Notes under the pieces: generated by a model
Database searches by the model: none
The model's input: only the letters and a program-made list of their open reading frames with translations
Told to the model about the DNA's origin: nothing
Position numbers and translations under genes: made by a program
Shown: piece by piece, positions 1-11,600 of the stretch
Layout of the letters: each line of letters begins with the position of its first letter
Numbering within the stretch: the first letter of the stretch is position 1
Assembly: GCA_005406025.1 (NCBI GenBank)
Contig: BGZK01000908.1
Location: 62,001-126,000 of the forward strand
Direction: 5' to 3'
From: Eumeta japonica
Taxonomy: Eukaryota; Arthropoda; Insecta; Lepidoptera; Psychidae
Length of the DNA stretch: 64,000 nucleotides

Positions 1-2400
1 CTTAGTTTGATAATTATATTGCTTACAAAAAAAAAAAACGGTCAAGTGCAAGACAGACTCGCGCACAATATGTTCGGTACAAAATAGTATTTAAACGTAT
101 GTTTGGCTGGGCCATTAGTAATTTGTATAAATCAATAATAAGGCCATCGATGTTTAATTAGCTGTCGTTTATCCATACGTACTGATATATTTAATATAAT
201 TATAAATAAATCTGTAAGCTCTCTCTTTGTCTATACAAAAAAATTGTAAAATATTATAGCAACTGTTCGTCTTTAGTCGCAGTTCATTTATGTTTTTATC
301 ATTTTTTAAAATATGGACATTTTATTTGTTTGTATATCCTCTTATATATATATATATAATGATTTAACCAATCTTGTCAAATATTTGGAATAAAATAATA
401 ATATGAGACTGCACAAATAAAAGATGATAAATATTGTCTGTGTGTATGTCCTAAAACTATAACACAGTTGAATCGAGATTGAACCAAAAGCAGAATTGAG
501 ATTGGGAGAAGACTATTGCTTAAGTTTGATTTGCACTCAGAAAAATGTTTCGGTTCTTAATGAAATTTATTTTTGGAATAATTAGCAATCTAAAATTTTT
601 GGGTATCTTTAGCGTTATCGTTCTACTTAATGAACAAAAAGCGTCGAATAGCATAAAATTATTTATAAACTTACTTAAATTTTATACTTAAGTTTATGTT
701 TTTAATCTTCATAACTTACATAATTCAAATTCTTTGTTATTTTTTTTTGTGAACTTCTTGCCAGGCCAAATTTCATTGAATTTTATTATAGTCATTTTCG
801 TCGTATAGCTCCATACATAAGGGCATTTTTCAACCTCTATAATAAAACCTTCCATGTCTGCCATTTTGTCTCTTCGTATAAAGTGAACACGCGTGCACAA
901 CATGGCGTCCGCTCAGCACTGATGCCAAACTGATGAAAAGTTTTGATTGTGTGCTGGGTGTCATACAAAATGTATAGAGAGAACGCCCTCGGACGTTCTG
1001 ATCAAAGAATTCTACGACGTCCGATAAACGTGCATCCGGAGCTCGTCAGAATTCTGATCGTATGCGGGGCCTGGAACAAAACGTATGCATAAAATGCCTT
1101 CACGCGGGTGTCAGAAATTTTCTTGACAGAAAAATTCTTATTTTGTGCGCCCACCCTATACATAACTAACATAATATTTAATGGGGCTGTACTGTCGCTT
1201 TATCACGCGGTATAACAACCTACTCAATGTGCAAAAATGTACTTTAACCTTTGCTTCCGCCCACTCGCACTTCACTCTCCGCCAATCGGCACCACGTGTA
1301 TTCAAATAAATTAACGGCGCCCACTCCAGTGAAGTCCAGAAGGAGAGTTACGTGTTTGACGTATATATATGTATATTTGAAATGTATATATATATATTAT
1401 ATATGTATGTCAGTTCTCAGATTCTCTGGTAACTATTAAACTTATAATCCGATTTCGATATGGTGCGATTCTTGTTATATATATATCTTCAGCTGAAAGT
1501 ATTTATTATATTTAAATGGATAATAATTATGTAACACCATCTTGTTCTCAGTATTTTAGTTCACTTTTACGCAGTCCGTTTCTGTTTGGTATTTTAAAAT
1601 ATTTTTTTTAATTTTTTTTTGTTGTAACGGTTAGTCGTAGTACCACTGACTATTTATGTATGTTGTACATAAGATAGTTCGTAGCCTCGGACTGCCTAAA
1701 CCATTAAAACGATTTAAGGCCAAGTGCAATGCCAAACGCGACGCGTCACGCCCCACACTGTTTTGTGAGAAGGAGAATCGACTTAAAGCGGCAGAGTAAG
1801 GAAGATGGATTGTCATTTAGTTACGCAGAACTTTTTGTCGTAAGCGACATTTTAGTTTTTTATTTATAATGAGAAAACTATTTATTATAAACAAAAATGC
1901 TTAAGGCCAACCCTGTATAATTATATTTTACTAATAATGTTTAAATTTTGTTTTTATCGTTTGTCCTGTTAGAAATTTATTGGTATTAGTGTTTTAAGTG
2001 AACGTACTTTAGTATTTTTTATCATAAAGAACGTGCTGTGTATTTAAGCTTTCCCTACGGTAGAACTCAGAACATATTTTGTATACTTAGAATTTTTTTT
2101 TGAGTTTGCTAAGTATAACAGTTTTCTAGAAATATTCGTTTAAAGGTACCCATAATCAAAGCATACTTGGCCTTAAGCAAATTAATATCTCATTTGCTAA
2201 AGTTCGTTTTAACTTGTATCAATCCGCAGTATGTCTAAGAATGATTGCATCTTATTAGAAAATTCAATACAGCGAATACTGCACGAATAAATTTCGTATA
2301 GCCGCGCTTCAGAAAGGTTGATTTTTCGTGAATCACGGCCAGTATATTCACTCCTCAATAACTTATCCCCACTATCTCATTGAATTATAACACGTATACG
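1..2400. other. AT-rich sequence, no gene seen
   Basis: Mostly AT-rich with short open frames only. A moderately GC-rich stretch lies at 960-1140, in which CAGAATTCT/GTTCTGATC words recur, and TATA-type microsatellite runs occur near 345-360 and 1365-1405. Nothing supports a gene. Confidence 0.5.
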
Positions 2401-2410
2401 TCCTTACTAG

Positions 2411-3598
2411 TCCTTACTAATATTATAAAGGCGAAAGTTTGTTTGGATGGATGTATGGATGGATGTTTGTTCCTCTTTCACGCAAAAACTACTGAATGGA
2501 TTTCGATGACGCGGTACAATAATATATAGCTTACACATCAGAATAACACATAGGCTATAATTTATAAAGATATAGTGGGAATTAACCAAAATATAACGAG
2601 AAGTGTCAAGTAAGCAGGAGAAAATCTGCCATCTGCGAGGTATTCTGGCGCGCGCCGCAAAAACCGTTGGAATTACACGTATATAATGTACAATGGAAAT
2701 GTTTATCTTAAATAGTTCTACAAAAAGCTCACGACAGCATATAACTATCTTTTATGTGTAAGCCATTATCGCCAAAATAGTGAACCATAAATGCAATAAT
2801 AATAGATAATTTATTTCTAATGCACATTTTTAGTAACAAATTGATCCTTATATCAAAATATATAATTTTATCGCATCTGGTGTTTAAAGTAGATAAACTT
2901 TGTCTTTACACTCCATCATTTGGACAAATATTTGAATAGTTATGACGAATGACAAGCGAGTGCGCGATATTACGGTGCGGTCCGGCGGCAGGGTCAGACC
3001 ATAAAGGTAGCAGGCATACATTTGAGCACGCAATGTTTTCCCACGGCCAGCTCTATGTGACTTGCTCACGCGTTTCTTAATCGCAAAATCTGCATGTTTA
3101 TACAGACCAAAATAAATCGTTTAACATAGTTTATAGGAGTATATTGCAGTAGCCACCTATAACTTTTGCACTACCATCAATCATTATATACTTCCGTACC
3201 TATCCATCCTTACAAACTATAGCATTTATAATACCTATAATACATATTAGCGAGTTTATCTTATAAAATACTTAGTTCCAATTTAAATACATTACACAAT
3301 ATAACTGTTCGAACACTTATAACTGGAGAATAGCTGGACCGATTTTCATTTTAATTAATAGTGATGAAATGTACAAAAATCAGTAGGTATGAATTATGTT
3401 TAACTTCCAACAATTTTAAGTTGTCGCTTTATATTGCTTTAAAAAACATCAGCCATGTAAACGAAATAGCTACGAATATATAGGGGCTGTGGTTATATCA
3501 CAATATGTATAAATTGGCCCTATAAAAAAATTTCCATATGAACAAGATGAAAGAATACATTTTATGCCTACGCGGGCGGAGCCGCGGGCAAAAGCTAG
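2411..3598 (+). mobile_element. non-autonomous Helitron-like element
   Basis: The left end TCCTTACTAATATTATAAAG followed by GCGAAAGTTTGTTTGGATGG is a very common lepidopteran element start. The right end GGAGCCGCGGGCAAAAGCTAG ends in the CTAG expected of Helitrons, and a GCGGAGCCGC hairpin precedes it. The start TC and the end CTAG fit the Helitron rule; no inverted ends are present. It carries no Rep/helicase coding sequence. The two ends may belong to different nested copies, since 1.2 kb is long for this family. Confidence 0.5.
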
Positions 3599-4053
3599 TT
3601 ATTATATACGTATATGTATATTAAAAGTATTTGTGTGAATAACACGCATTGTAATTTATCTACAATGGGAAAGAATCAATTATAATCTCGTTAAGGGACG
3701 CCACAAAAAGTTATAGATAAAACGAAGTTTGAAAAATGTATAATATGAGTACATTTTTAACATTATTCTAACCATTGATGAATTATTGTAAGTACGAATT
3801 GAAAAAAAATAAAACAAAAAAATATTCCTGTTTAAAATCATAGCTTGAAATATTCTTATTTTCGGGCACTCAGTGTTGTAGGACGCTATTTGACAAACCA
3901 CCATTCTAGTAGACAGTTTACTGACTTCACATCTATCCTCATTAGGTGCCAACTTACCTTGCTTATTTTTATTAAAGTAGATTTTTGGAACACTGATTTG
4001 TGAAATCAAGCAATAATAAGCTTTAATTCTTTTCAGAAATATTTTTTTTTTCG

Positions 4054-4141
4054 AAGATTAATCTATAAAGGTTTTCCATTAGAGTGTGATATATATATAT
4101 ATATATCACACTCTAATGGAAAATCTTTATACGTTAATCTT
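4054..4141. repeat. 88-bp inverted repeat (hairpin)
   Basis: Two 44-nt arms with only three mismatches meet at a (TA)n centre near 4097. The arms contain TTTTCCATTAGAGTGTGAT and its complement. No spacer. Such foldbacks arise from MITE remnants or inverted duplication. Confidence 0.85.
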
Positions 4142-7044
4142 AATTAAGGCATATGTATATATACATACATATTTGTATTAATTATCACTTTCGCTTTCAC
4201 TTCGTATCCCTTCTAAGAATATCTTATTTTATAGTTGTACTCTATTTTTTGAATAAACGTCTATGATTAAACCAAAACTGTCTCCAGTTCTAGTATTCAT
4301 GGATGATTGGAATTTGAGAGAGAGCTGTATCAGGAAGATAGAACACATCTATATTTGTACAGTACATATTAAGAATTATTGTTAATATTATAAGTAGCTT
4401 TTATTAATAATCCTACACAAACTAAATACGCATTTCTATTTACTTGATATTCATTCAGACATCGGAATGCAGATTGTCTTGCTGTCAAATAAGATAAGAA
4501 GGTCACTTCAAAAATACAGCTGGTGCTACATGGAGATGGATAGCTCACAGCTTATGAATATGTGTAGCAAAGAAAAAAACTAACTGTATAAATCTATATT
4601 GAAATCTATCTAGAGTTAGGTTCATTTAATATAACAGTATCATAATAAAAAAAAAATCTTTTGGCTATGAAATATGTTTTTAACGGGCGGCTTATTTGAA
4701 ATACAGAGATTATGCTTTAAATGAGGGCTGGCTTACTTTCAAAATTCCGACAACGTCCGACATTAAACGTTACCCGAAAAATAATACGCATTTTACGTTT
4801 ATGTATTGTATTAAACATCAGCTCTCGGTATTCACGACGTGTGCGCAAGTTTGATTGTTTCAGTCATGCTTCAATATTTTAAAAATGATATTACTTAGAA
4901 TAGAGTATAGAGCGCAAGATAACTTTGTCTGTGTTCAGGGCTGCGTTGTAGTTTCATCGTAATCGATACGAAATAAAAAATTGTTTCTCGTGAAACAAGG
5001 CCTTACATATTTGAGTATATTTTATTGCTACATAATTTGTTCTACTGTCTTCTGAAATTTTTGTGCTTATCGCCCAAATCGTGCAGTTTAAGTAATAGTG
5101 ATCGTTGATAATCGCAATATTTATTACGAAATTCCATAAAGTCCGTGTTATGTATTTACATATAAAATTTATATGTTTGACTCACGACTCTGCCGCTGCG
5201 GACGATCACAGGACTTTCGACACGAATTCACCAGCGACAGTCGATTTGAGGTGTCTAAAACACCCATCATCGAAAGTTCGTCGAAGTTCGACGGGAAATT
5301 TTTTTTCAGACGAAACGGACTTTCTGGAAACCAATAGACGAGTAAACGTAATCGCCTAATGGAAGCTGATACAGGACAATCTCCACTAGTTTTTCTTCTC
5401 TCGCCCCGGCTCGTCCCGGGGGCGGCGGACGAGCGTCTGGACACGAAAGAAGAAGACGGACCGTAACGGGGCGACGTCTGCGACCCGACAGGAGATTAAA
5501 CGTTAGAAAAAAGATTACACTAAATTACGGCGCTAATTGAATCCGGGAGACGGAGCGGCGCAGCGTCCGCGCCGGCTGACATTTGAATGCCTCCCGAGAG
5601 CCGGATCGAAGTCGGCCGGATCGGAATTGGGCCCGCGCACCCGAGAAAAATTATTTATTGAAGGCGTTAGCGGGCGGGAGGCCCGGCTCGATCAATTCGT
5701 TACCCGCACTCCCTGGAATGTATGCACGAATTCGCTTCGGAGGCGATTGTAAAGCACGAAAATGGGATATTATCGGCGTGCGGTGGATTAGTATTGAATG
5801 CGTTTCGACTGTTGATGTTTTAAAACTTGTATCGCATTGTAAATGTAGTTATGTGAAGTTAGGTATAGTTGTGGTAAATATAATCATGTGAATCGTTAGG
5901 TTTTATTTCATGAGAACTTTATTTGCCCTGCCGCGACTGTTGTAATTGACATATAGGACGTTGTATGAGTGTAATTACGATTTGTGATCATGGTTTAATC
6001 TAAGCTGATATTTGTTGATTGAAATATCAAGAATTTATTAAATGTTTGAGGAGTTATGAATATAAAAAAAAATCGTGTCTATATTATCGTTATGTAAATA
6101 AAAATAATTTTATATTGTATAGAAGTTTTTTTTTTATTATTTAACTAAATATTTGATATAAATTAAATGCAATCGTCATTATACATTTGCATGTGAAAAA
6201 ATTTTCAGGGAATGATAATAATAGTAAATCATAGACGCCCAAGAAAAAATATTTGTTACCCTTAAGGTTTCTACGGTACAGTTTCCATTGCCGTCATCAT
6301 ATTTTTCAGTATTTTCGGTTTCAATATCAACGCTCATATGGTTATTAGGTCACATTAATACTATTAATTCGAAAGTAACTAGTATTTGTCAGACTGAGCG
6401 TTCCTTCATTCATTTCTTTTTTACGGTTAAATTATTGGAAGGATTATAACTTAAAATAGAAGTTTTTAATATAACTTAAAGCAGAAATACGCTTAGTTCA
6501 TTCAAAAATGGACTTAGCGTACTTTTTAATACTTAAAAAAATATGTAAAAGTAGATATTGACCTATATTCGGATGTTATCACCGCCGACTCTGTTATGAA
6601 ATAGGCGCGAAGGTGCCGTAATTAAAGCTAAATATCGAAGTGTTTTAACATAACTGTATACATACATCGGCTATCGATACTGTAGACTTCCTGTACACAT
6701 TTATCTGATACGCTCATTTGATTCATTCGGATCACTTCTTTCATTCCGTCAGATACATTTCCATCAGAACTAGAGTGAACATACGTTGTTTGCCAAATTT
6801 CCACTCAATCGGATAACGAACGTGGGCCAAGATCGGCTTATGAGATTTATTACTTTACTGAATGCGTAGACTGGTGAAAAATCACTTTGTTCAAAAACCT
6901 TACGACTGTGTATATATAGAATATTTTTTTTTAAGTTAAAATGAAAGATGAAATTACTTACGAGAAAAGCAATCTTCAGATATTCGTGATATGAAAATAA
7001 AACATGTAGATTATAACAATGGAATTCTTACTCTAAAAATAACG
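4142..7044. other. no gene seen; GC-rich patch 5385-5760
   Basis: AT-rich sequence except for 5160-5760, which is distinctly GC- and CpG-rich (for example CGTCCCGGGGGCGGCGGACG near 5410 and GCGGCGCAGCGTCCGCGCC near 5555). Short open frames there show no recognisable domain. It could be a promoter, a non-coding exon or a conserved regulatory element; nothing decides this. Confidence 0.4.
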
Positions 7045-7335
7045 GAAAAAATTGGTTGTTTGTAAAGCCGGTTTACGGACGAAAATTTCACAAGAAACGT
7101 CGTCAGAAAACATTGATGAAAAATTGCATACTTTTATAAATTGAATTGAATTATTATCACTCAATTATCATTATTTTGTATAATAGTTACAACCCGAATG
7201 CTTAGGTCGACCGTGCCTCTCTATTGTTCCGCGCTCTCGCTCGCACGCTCGGCTCAGGAGGAACGCGACAATGAGTCAAACTTTCTCGTGCGTGCAGCCG
7301 GCGTTCATCGATTTATAAGACGTTATCACGTCAAT
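7045..7335 (-). repeat. diverged relative of the 470-bp repeat family
   Basis: One end, TTGGTTGTTTGTAAAGCCGG followed by TTTACGGAC, matches TTGGTTGCCTGTAAAGTCGG of the copies at 37.8, 53.7 and 57.3 kb. The other end, AAGACGTTATCACGTCAA, matches AAGACGTTGTCACGTCAA. The middle, rich in CGCTCTCGCTCGCACGCTC, differs, so this is a separate, shorter subfamily in the minus orientation. Confidence 0.6.
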
Positions 7336-7610
7336 ATATTTTAAAATGTAATTTTTATATAGAAAACCTGCACTGAATCCATTTCAAGTTACATAATTTC
7401 CTATACATATATTGTTCCTTTCCCCGGCCGCAATTAAAGTTACGAACGTGAAGGTCGGCCCGCCGGCGCGCGGCGCGGGGTCGGCGCCGGCGGGCGTGTC
7501 CGATGCGACGCCGGGGAGCTGGACGCCGGAATGATTTTATTGAATAGAAGGGACGTGCAAATGTTGCCATACTCATGTGACGGTAATTAGACATTTTACA
7601 CTGAATTCTT
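7336..7610. other. GC-rich patch, no gene seen
   Basis: The segment 7425-7535 is a very GC-rich island (CGGCGCGCGGCGCGGGGTCG near 7465) inside AT-rich DNA. Translations are arginine/proline-rich in every frame, as expected of GC-rich non-coding DNA. Function unknown. Confidence 0.35.
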
Positions 7611-8648
7611 TTTATGGAAAAGAAAAAAAGAACGTGAAGAAATTGTAATTATGTTTAATCTTTTCGAATCTTAAAAGTTCCAAGCGCTAGGTAGTTTTGA
7701 CAATCTTCTCTTGGTGTTAACCCGACACTGCCTAAATAATTCTGAAGAGACCGAAACAGGTGAAAATCTGAGAACGCAAGATCAGGGCTATAGGGTGGAT
7801 GTATTGAAACTTCCCAACCAAACTCTCTCAATATTTGCTGAGTGGCTAATAATGTGTGTGGTGTTTGATTCATGACGAAAAACCACACTCTTACTGTTGA
7901 TTAATTGCGGTCGTTTTTTCTCTAAATCTCGCTTGAGTCACATCAGCTGTTGACAGTAGAAATCCGAATTGATGTTTTTTCCCAAAAGCTCATAATGAAT
8001 AATTCTCTTCCAATCCCACCATACAAATAGCATCAACTTATTGCGAGTTAATCCGGGTTCTGCTATGGTCTGTGGAGCTTGCTTGCCTTTTGACCATGAT
8101 TCACACATTCGTGTCCAGCGCCGGCCTAGGGGTAAAACGAATGGAGCGGTTGCTTTAGGCGCCGTGTAATTAGGGGCGTTAAAAAACCAAATGCAAAAAA
8201 CAATTTTCAGTAAAAAATTAAATTTTGATATTGCTTTCGGAAAGACATAGAACACAATGTTACGATAATTCAAGTTACTTAATTTAATTTAAGCTTAATA
8301 TGTGTTGATTTTTGCAATAAAAACTTATTTTGAACAATTACCAATTATTATTTACTTATCATTAAACCGAATTAGAATTTCTGGAAAATTAGAGCACTGA
8401 CTCGAGGGCGCTGAAAAACCATCTCACTCCACCTGATCAAAGCCGGGAGCCGGCGCTGTCCGTGTCGTAGGCAATTTATTTTTCATCACCAGCGATCAAT
8501 ATTTTCAAAAACGGTTAGGTTTCATTACGTTTCAATATAGAATCGCAAATGTCATCTATTTAACGGTATCAAAACTAGCCAACATCACAACTAAAGAGAT
8601 TTTACTGCAACATTATAATACGAAATACGAAAAAACTTTTCCCCGATA
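7611..8648 (-). pseudogene. mariner transposase fossil, internally deleted and interrupted
   Basis: Read on the minus strand, from about 8560 to 7660, it shows mariner transposase landmarks: ICDSILKRNET, AGDEK (first catalytic Asp kept), WSKGKQAPQT, GLTRNK, FVWWDWKRIIHYELL, then a degenerate MNQTPHT where HDNARPHT is expected (catalytic Asp lost), FGWEV and PPYSPDL. Stops and frameshifts are frequent. The N-terminal DNA-binding part is missing, so this is an internally deleted copy. A terminal repeat, ACGAAAAAACTTTTCCCCGATA, ends at 8648 and matches the end of the mariner at 28342. A 343-bp hAT-type insert (8116-8458) splits it. Confidence 0.85.
8116..8458. mobile_element. hAT-type MITE nested in the mariner fossil
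   Basis: Perfect 10-bp inverted ends CAGCGCCGGC...GCCGGCGCTG enclose 343 bp without coding capacity. They are flanked by 8-bp near-identical direct repeats, TTCGTGTC (8108-8115) and TCCGTGTC (8459-8466). Eight-base duplications and CAG-starting ends are typical of the hAT superfamily. Removing the insert with one duplication rejoins the mariner reading frame (AYDTNVCESWSK), which confirms the boundaries. Confidence 0.85.
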
Positions 8649-8659
8649 CAATATATGCT

Positions 8660-11600
8660 ATCCAAACATTTAAACTTATGTATGTTTTATATTCCTAATT
8701 TAATCATATGCTCAAATTTTCCTTGGCTTTTATACGTGGAAACTCACAGAACAAAGTTTTGGAATTTACTGCTACTTTATTTCACACAAGTAATCTGTTC
8801 CAATAACAAGTATATACCTTCAAAATTCTAAAAGTTTTAAGTAGAAGCGTTGTTGCAGTTTTATTTATGAGTTAGGTATTTCTCAGAGATAAGGAAGTCA
8901 AACTGAAGGAAGTCATATATTTATGGAAAAATACTAATCACCCGCCATTAAGCAAATTACGAAAACTTAGAATAGATTTTGTTTCACTGAAATTGTAAGG
9001 TATCATGGTGAACTAAAAACTTTTCAGACTGTCGAACTGTTTCAAAGGCTCTGTCTAATGTCATGAGTTTATGCGAACGATTTGCCCGTTCATATTACTA
9101 AAGGGAATAGGGTGCTCATAGATCCATGAAATGATAGAAAATAATAACCCTCTCTCGCTTTACCATTAATACAGTGATAGTGTAAAGAATACGCCTCGGG
9201 TTCATTTTTATGCGATAGCTCTATGAAAATCGAATGAAAAAAAAGTTACGAGTTTCTACTTTTATGCATCTGGAAAAACTCTGAATCTAAATGTTACAGC
9301 ATCTGTCATTTATAAATTATCGAAACGCGTTTGAGAGAAATTATCAAAAGCAAATTAGATTTATTAAAAAAAAAATGTAATGGATTTTCTGTAAGGCGTT
9401 TTAAATATTTGTTTGCAGAGAACCGATTCCATTGTCAATTGAAAATTCGACCATGCGCAATGCACCGCCGACGAAGTAGTTTTATAAGATATACTGGAGA
9501 ATTCTGTCAACTAATTAACTTACCGATAACATAATCTTGTAATTATATTACTATTAATTAATAATCGGTCATGATATAAAATTGTCTAAGTATTAAAAAC
9601 CTAATTATTTTGTTTCGCCATTGAGGAGAGATTACATACCTGCTCGTACTCGTACGTACGCCAAATACACACACACGCTCACCACCCACCTACACACGTA
9701 TACGTATAGTACATATATATACATATACGTATAGTATAATTGTAATGTAAATATTGAGTAGTGGAGTAGTTAAGAAATAACTAAGAAATATCACTTATAC
9801 GTCCTTTTCTTCTATTTAACACTTTTGTCGTTATTTTTTTTTCTAATGTGTATTCATTCATCGTCTCGCATTGAATGTGACATGTAATCTGGCAAACTTG
9901 TGATTCGCTTTGTAGAATAAATATTTTGCAAGATTTTTGTTTAAAATTTCTGTAGCTATGAGTCAATAAATAAATTTTAATAGGCAGTGCTCCGTTGTAT
10001 TAATTAACCATAACAAGGAGAAAACGTATTTCTTTAAAATATACGATCTACAATTTTTCTTTCTCGTTTTATAATTTAATGTACATGTTTAGGTTAACGC
10101 TTATACTGATGAATACATGAGAATAAGCGTTATATTATATATAACCGAATATAATTATGTAACCGAAATATTGGTTATAAAAGTTTTTCTTACAAAAATG
10201 TAATAAGGTTATAGAACACGAGACACGTGTGTCTAATTGGCAATTGCCCAATTTGCTTTTTTTATTCCGTTTTGGAGAAACAAACGAGCTTACGAACACC
10301 CAGAAAGTGAGTGATCATCGACGTCCATAGACAACCCCCGAGGAGTCACCAATGTGTTGTGAGCCTCTTGGACGGGAATAGGATATATGGTTGGGAGGGT
10401 ATTAATGGAGAAGGAGTGGAATGATAGAGAGTAGTGGGCTACCGGAACTCTCATTCTCAGCACAAAATGCAACAGCGTATGCGGTTACTACACGTAACGT
10501 AACGTGCATACTTTGAGAGTGTGCTACTTCACGTTTCGAACCGGTCCATTTTCTTACTGCAGCTAAGTTGATCATAGCATGGCCCTATCACTCTAAACTG
10601 AAAAGGTGTACTAGCATATAGTAATATCAATTTATTACAAAGTAGTATTTCAAAATGATTGTGCATTTTTAAAAATCACTAATGAAATCCTTTCAAGCCA
10701 CAGCAGATGTATTTTATTTATTTCATACGCAATCATTAAAATTCTACACTAGCGCGCAACTCACGAATTAGGTATTCAAATTCTTTATTTGTATTATGGG
10801 CATCATTTACATATTTTGGTCCAAGTAAATTTTCCTCTGCTATAATTACGCGTACGTCACGTACCAAACCTAGAATCTGGATGTTTACGGTTTCACAATA
10901 AGATAAAAAAACAGTCTGGGTGTTCAGACTTTCGCAACAAAATGAAAGAAAAAAATAACATTTTCGGACACATTTCTCGATAAGGAATCCCAATCCAGCT
11001 CGAGCGTTAGAAATGTACGTCTCAGTGAGTGTGATGTCGTGAAACAGATTCTATTTTTTTTTCTATTTCATGTCTTATAAAATATATAAAACAATGTCTT
11101 ACTGGCAAATCATTTCATCCAAGTAAAAATACACCAGATGATCATCCCCGACTGGCCGTGATTATCTGTCTGTGAGTCGGTCAAGGAAGGAGAATCCTTT
11201 GCGTCTATGTGTTCGTTACAAAGGGCCCTGTGATTGTGAATCGATTACAGACCGTTACAGAAGGAACAATGTGCGAACTACGCTTCGGGTAATGAAAGCG
11301 GCGTAAATATTTTATGAGGGACCGCATACCTCCTTAAATAAAATCAATAGTCGTCGTACAATGTGCGGTCGCATATTATGCACTAGTACTAACTGGCTAA
11401 AGGTTTGTCAAACACGACGCGAGGAATACTACAGCAATTCCCGTTTTTTGGAAAGATGGGCTCCGGGTCTTCCGCACTGGATTCAATTTTTAAATACCTC
11501 TTTTACTTCTCGGATGTCCGTCGACTTTTCATGCGAACTCATAATTCAAATCCGAATGCATTCCTTTCATATATTCTTTATGAACAAACACCTTTCATTT

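Noticed and set aside
3680..4009. 109-codon minus-strand open frame
   Set aside because: No recognisable motif; AT-driven composition, no splice or promoter context.
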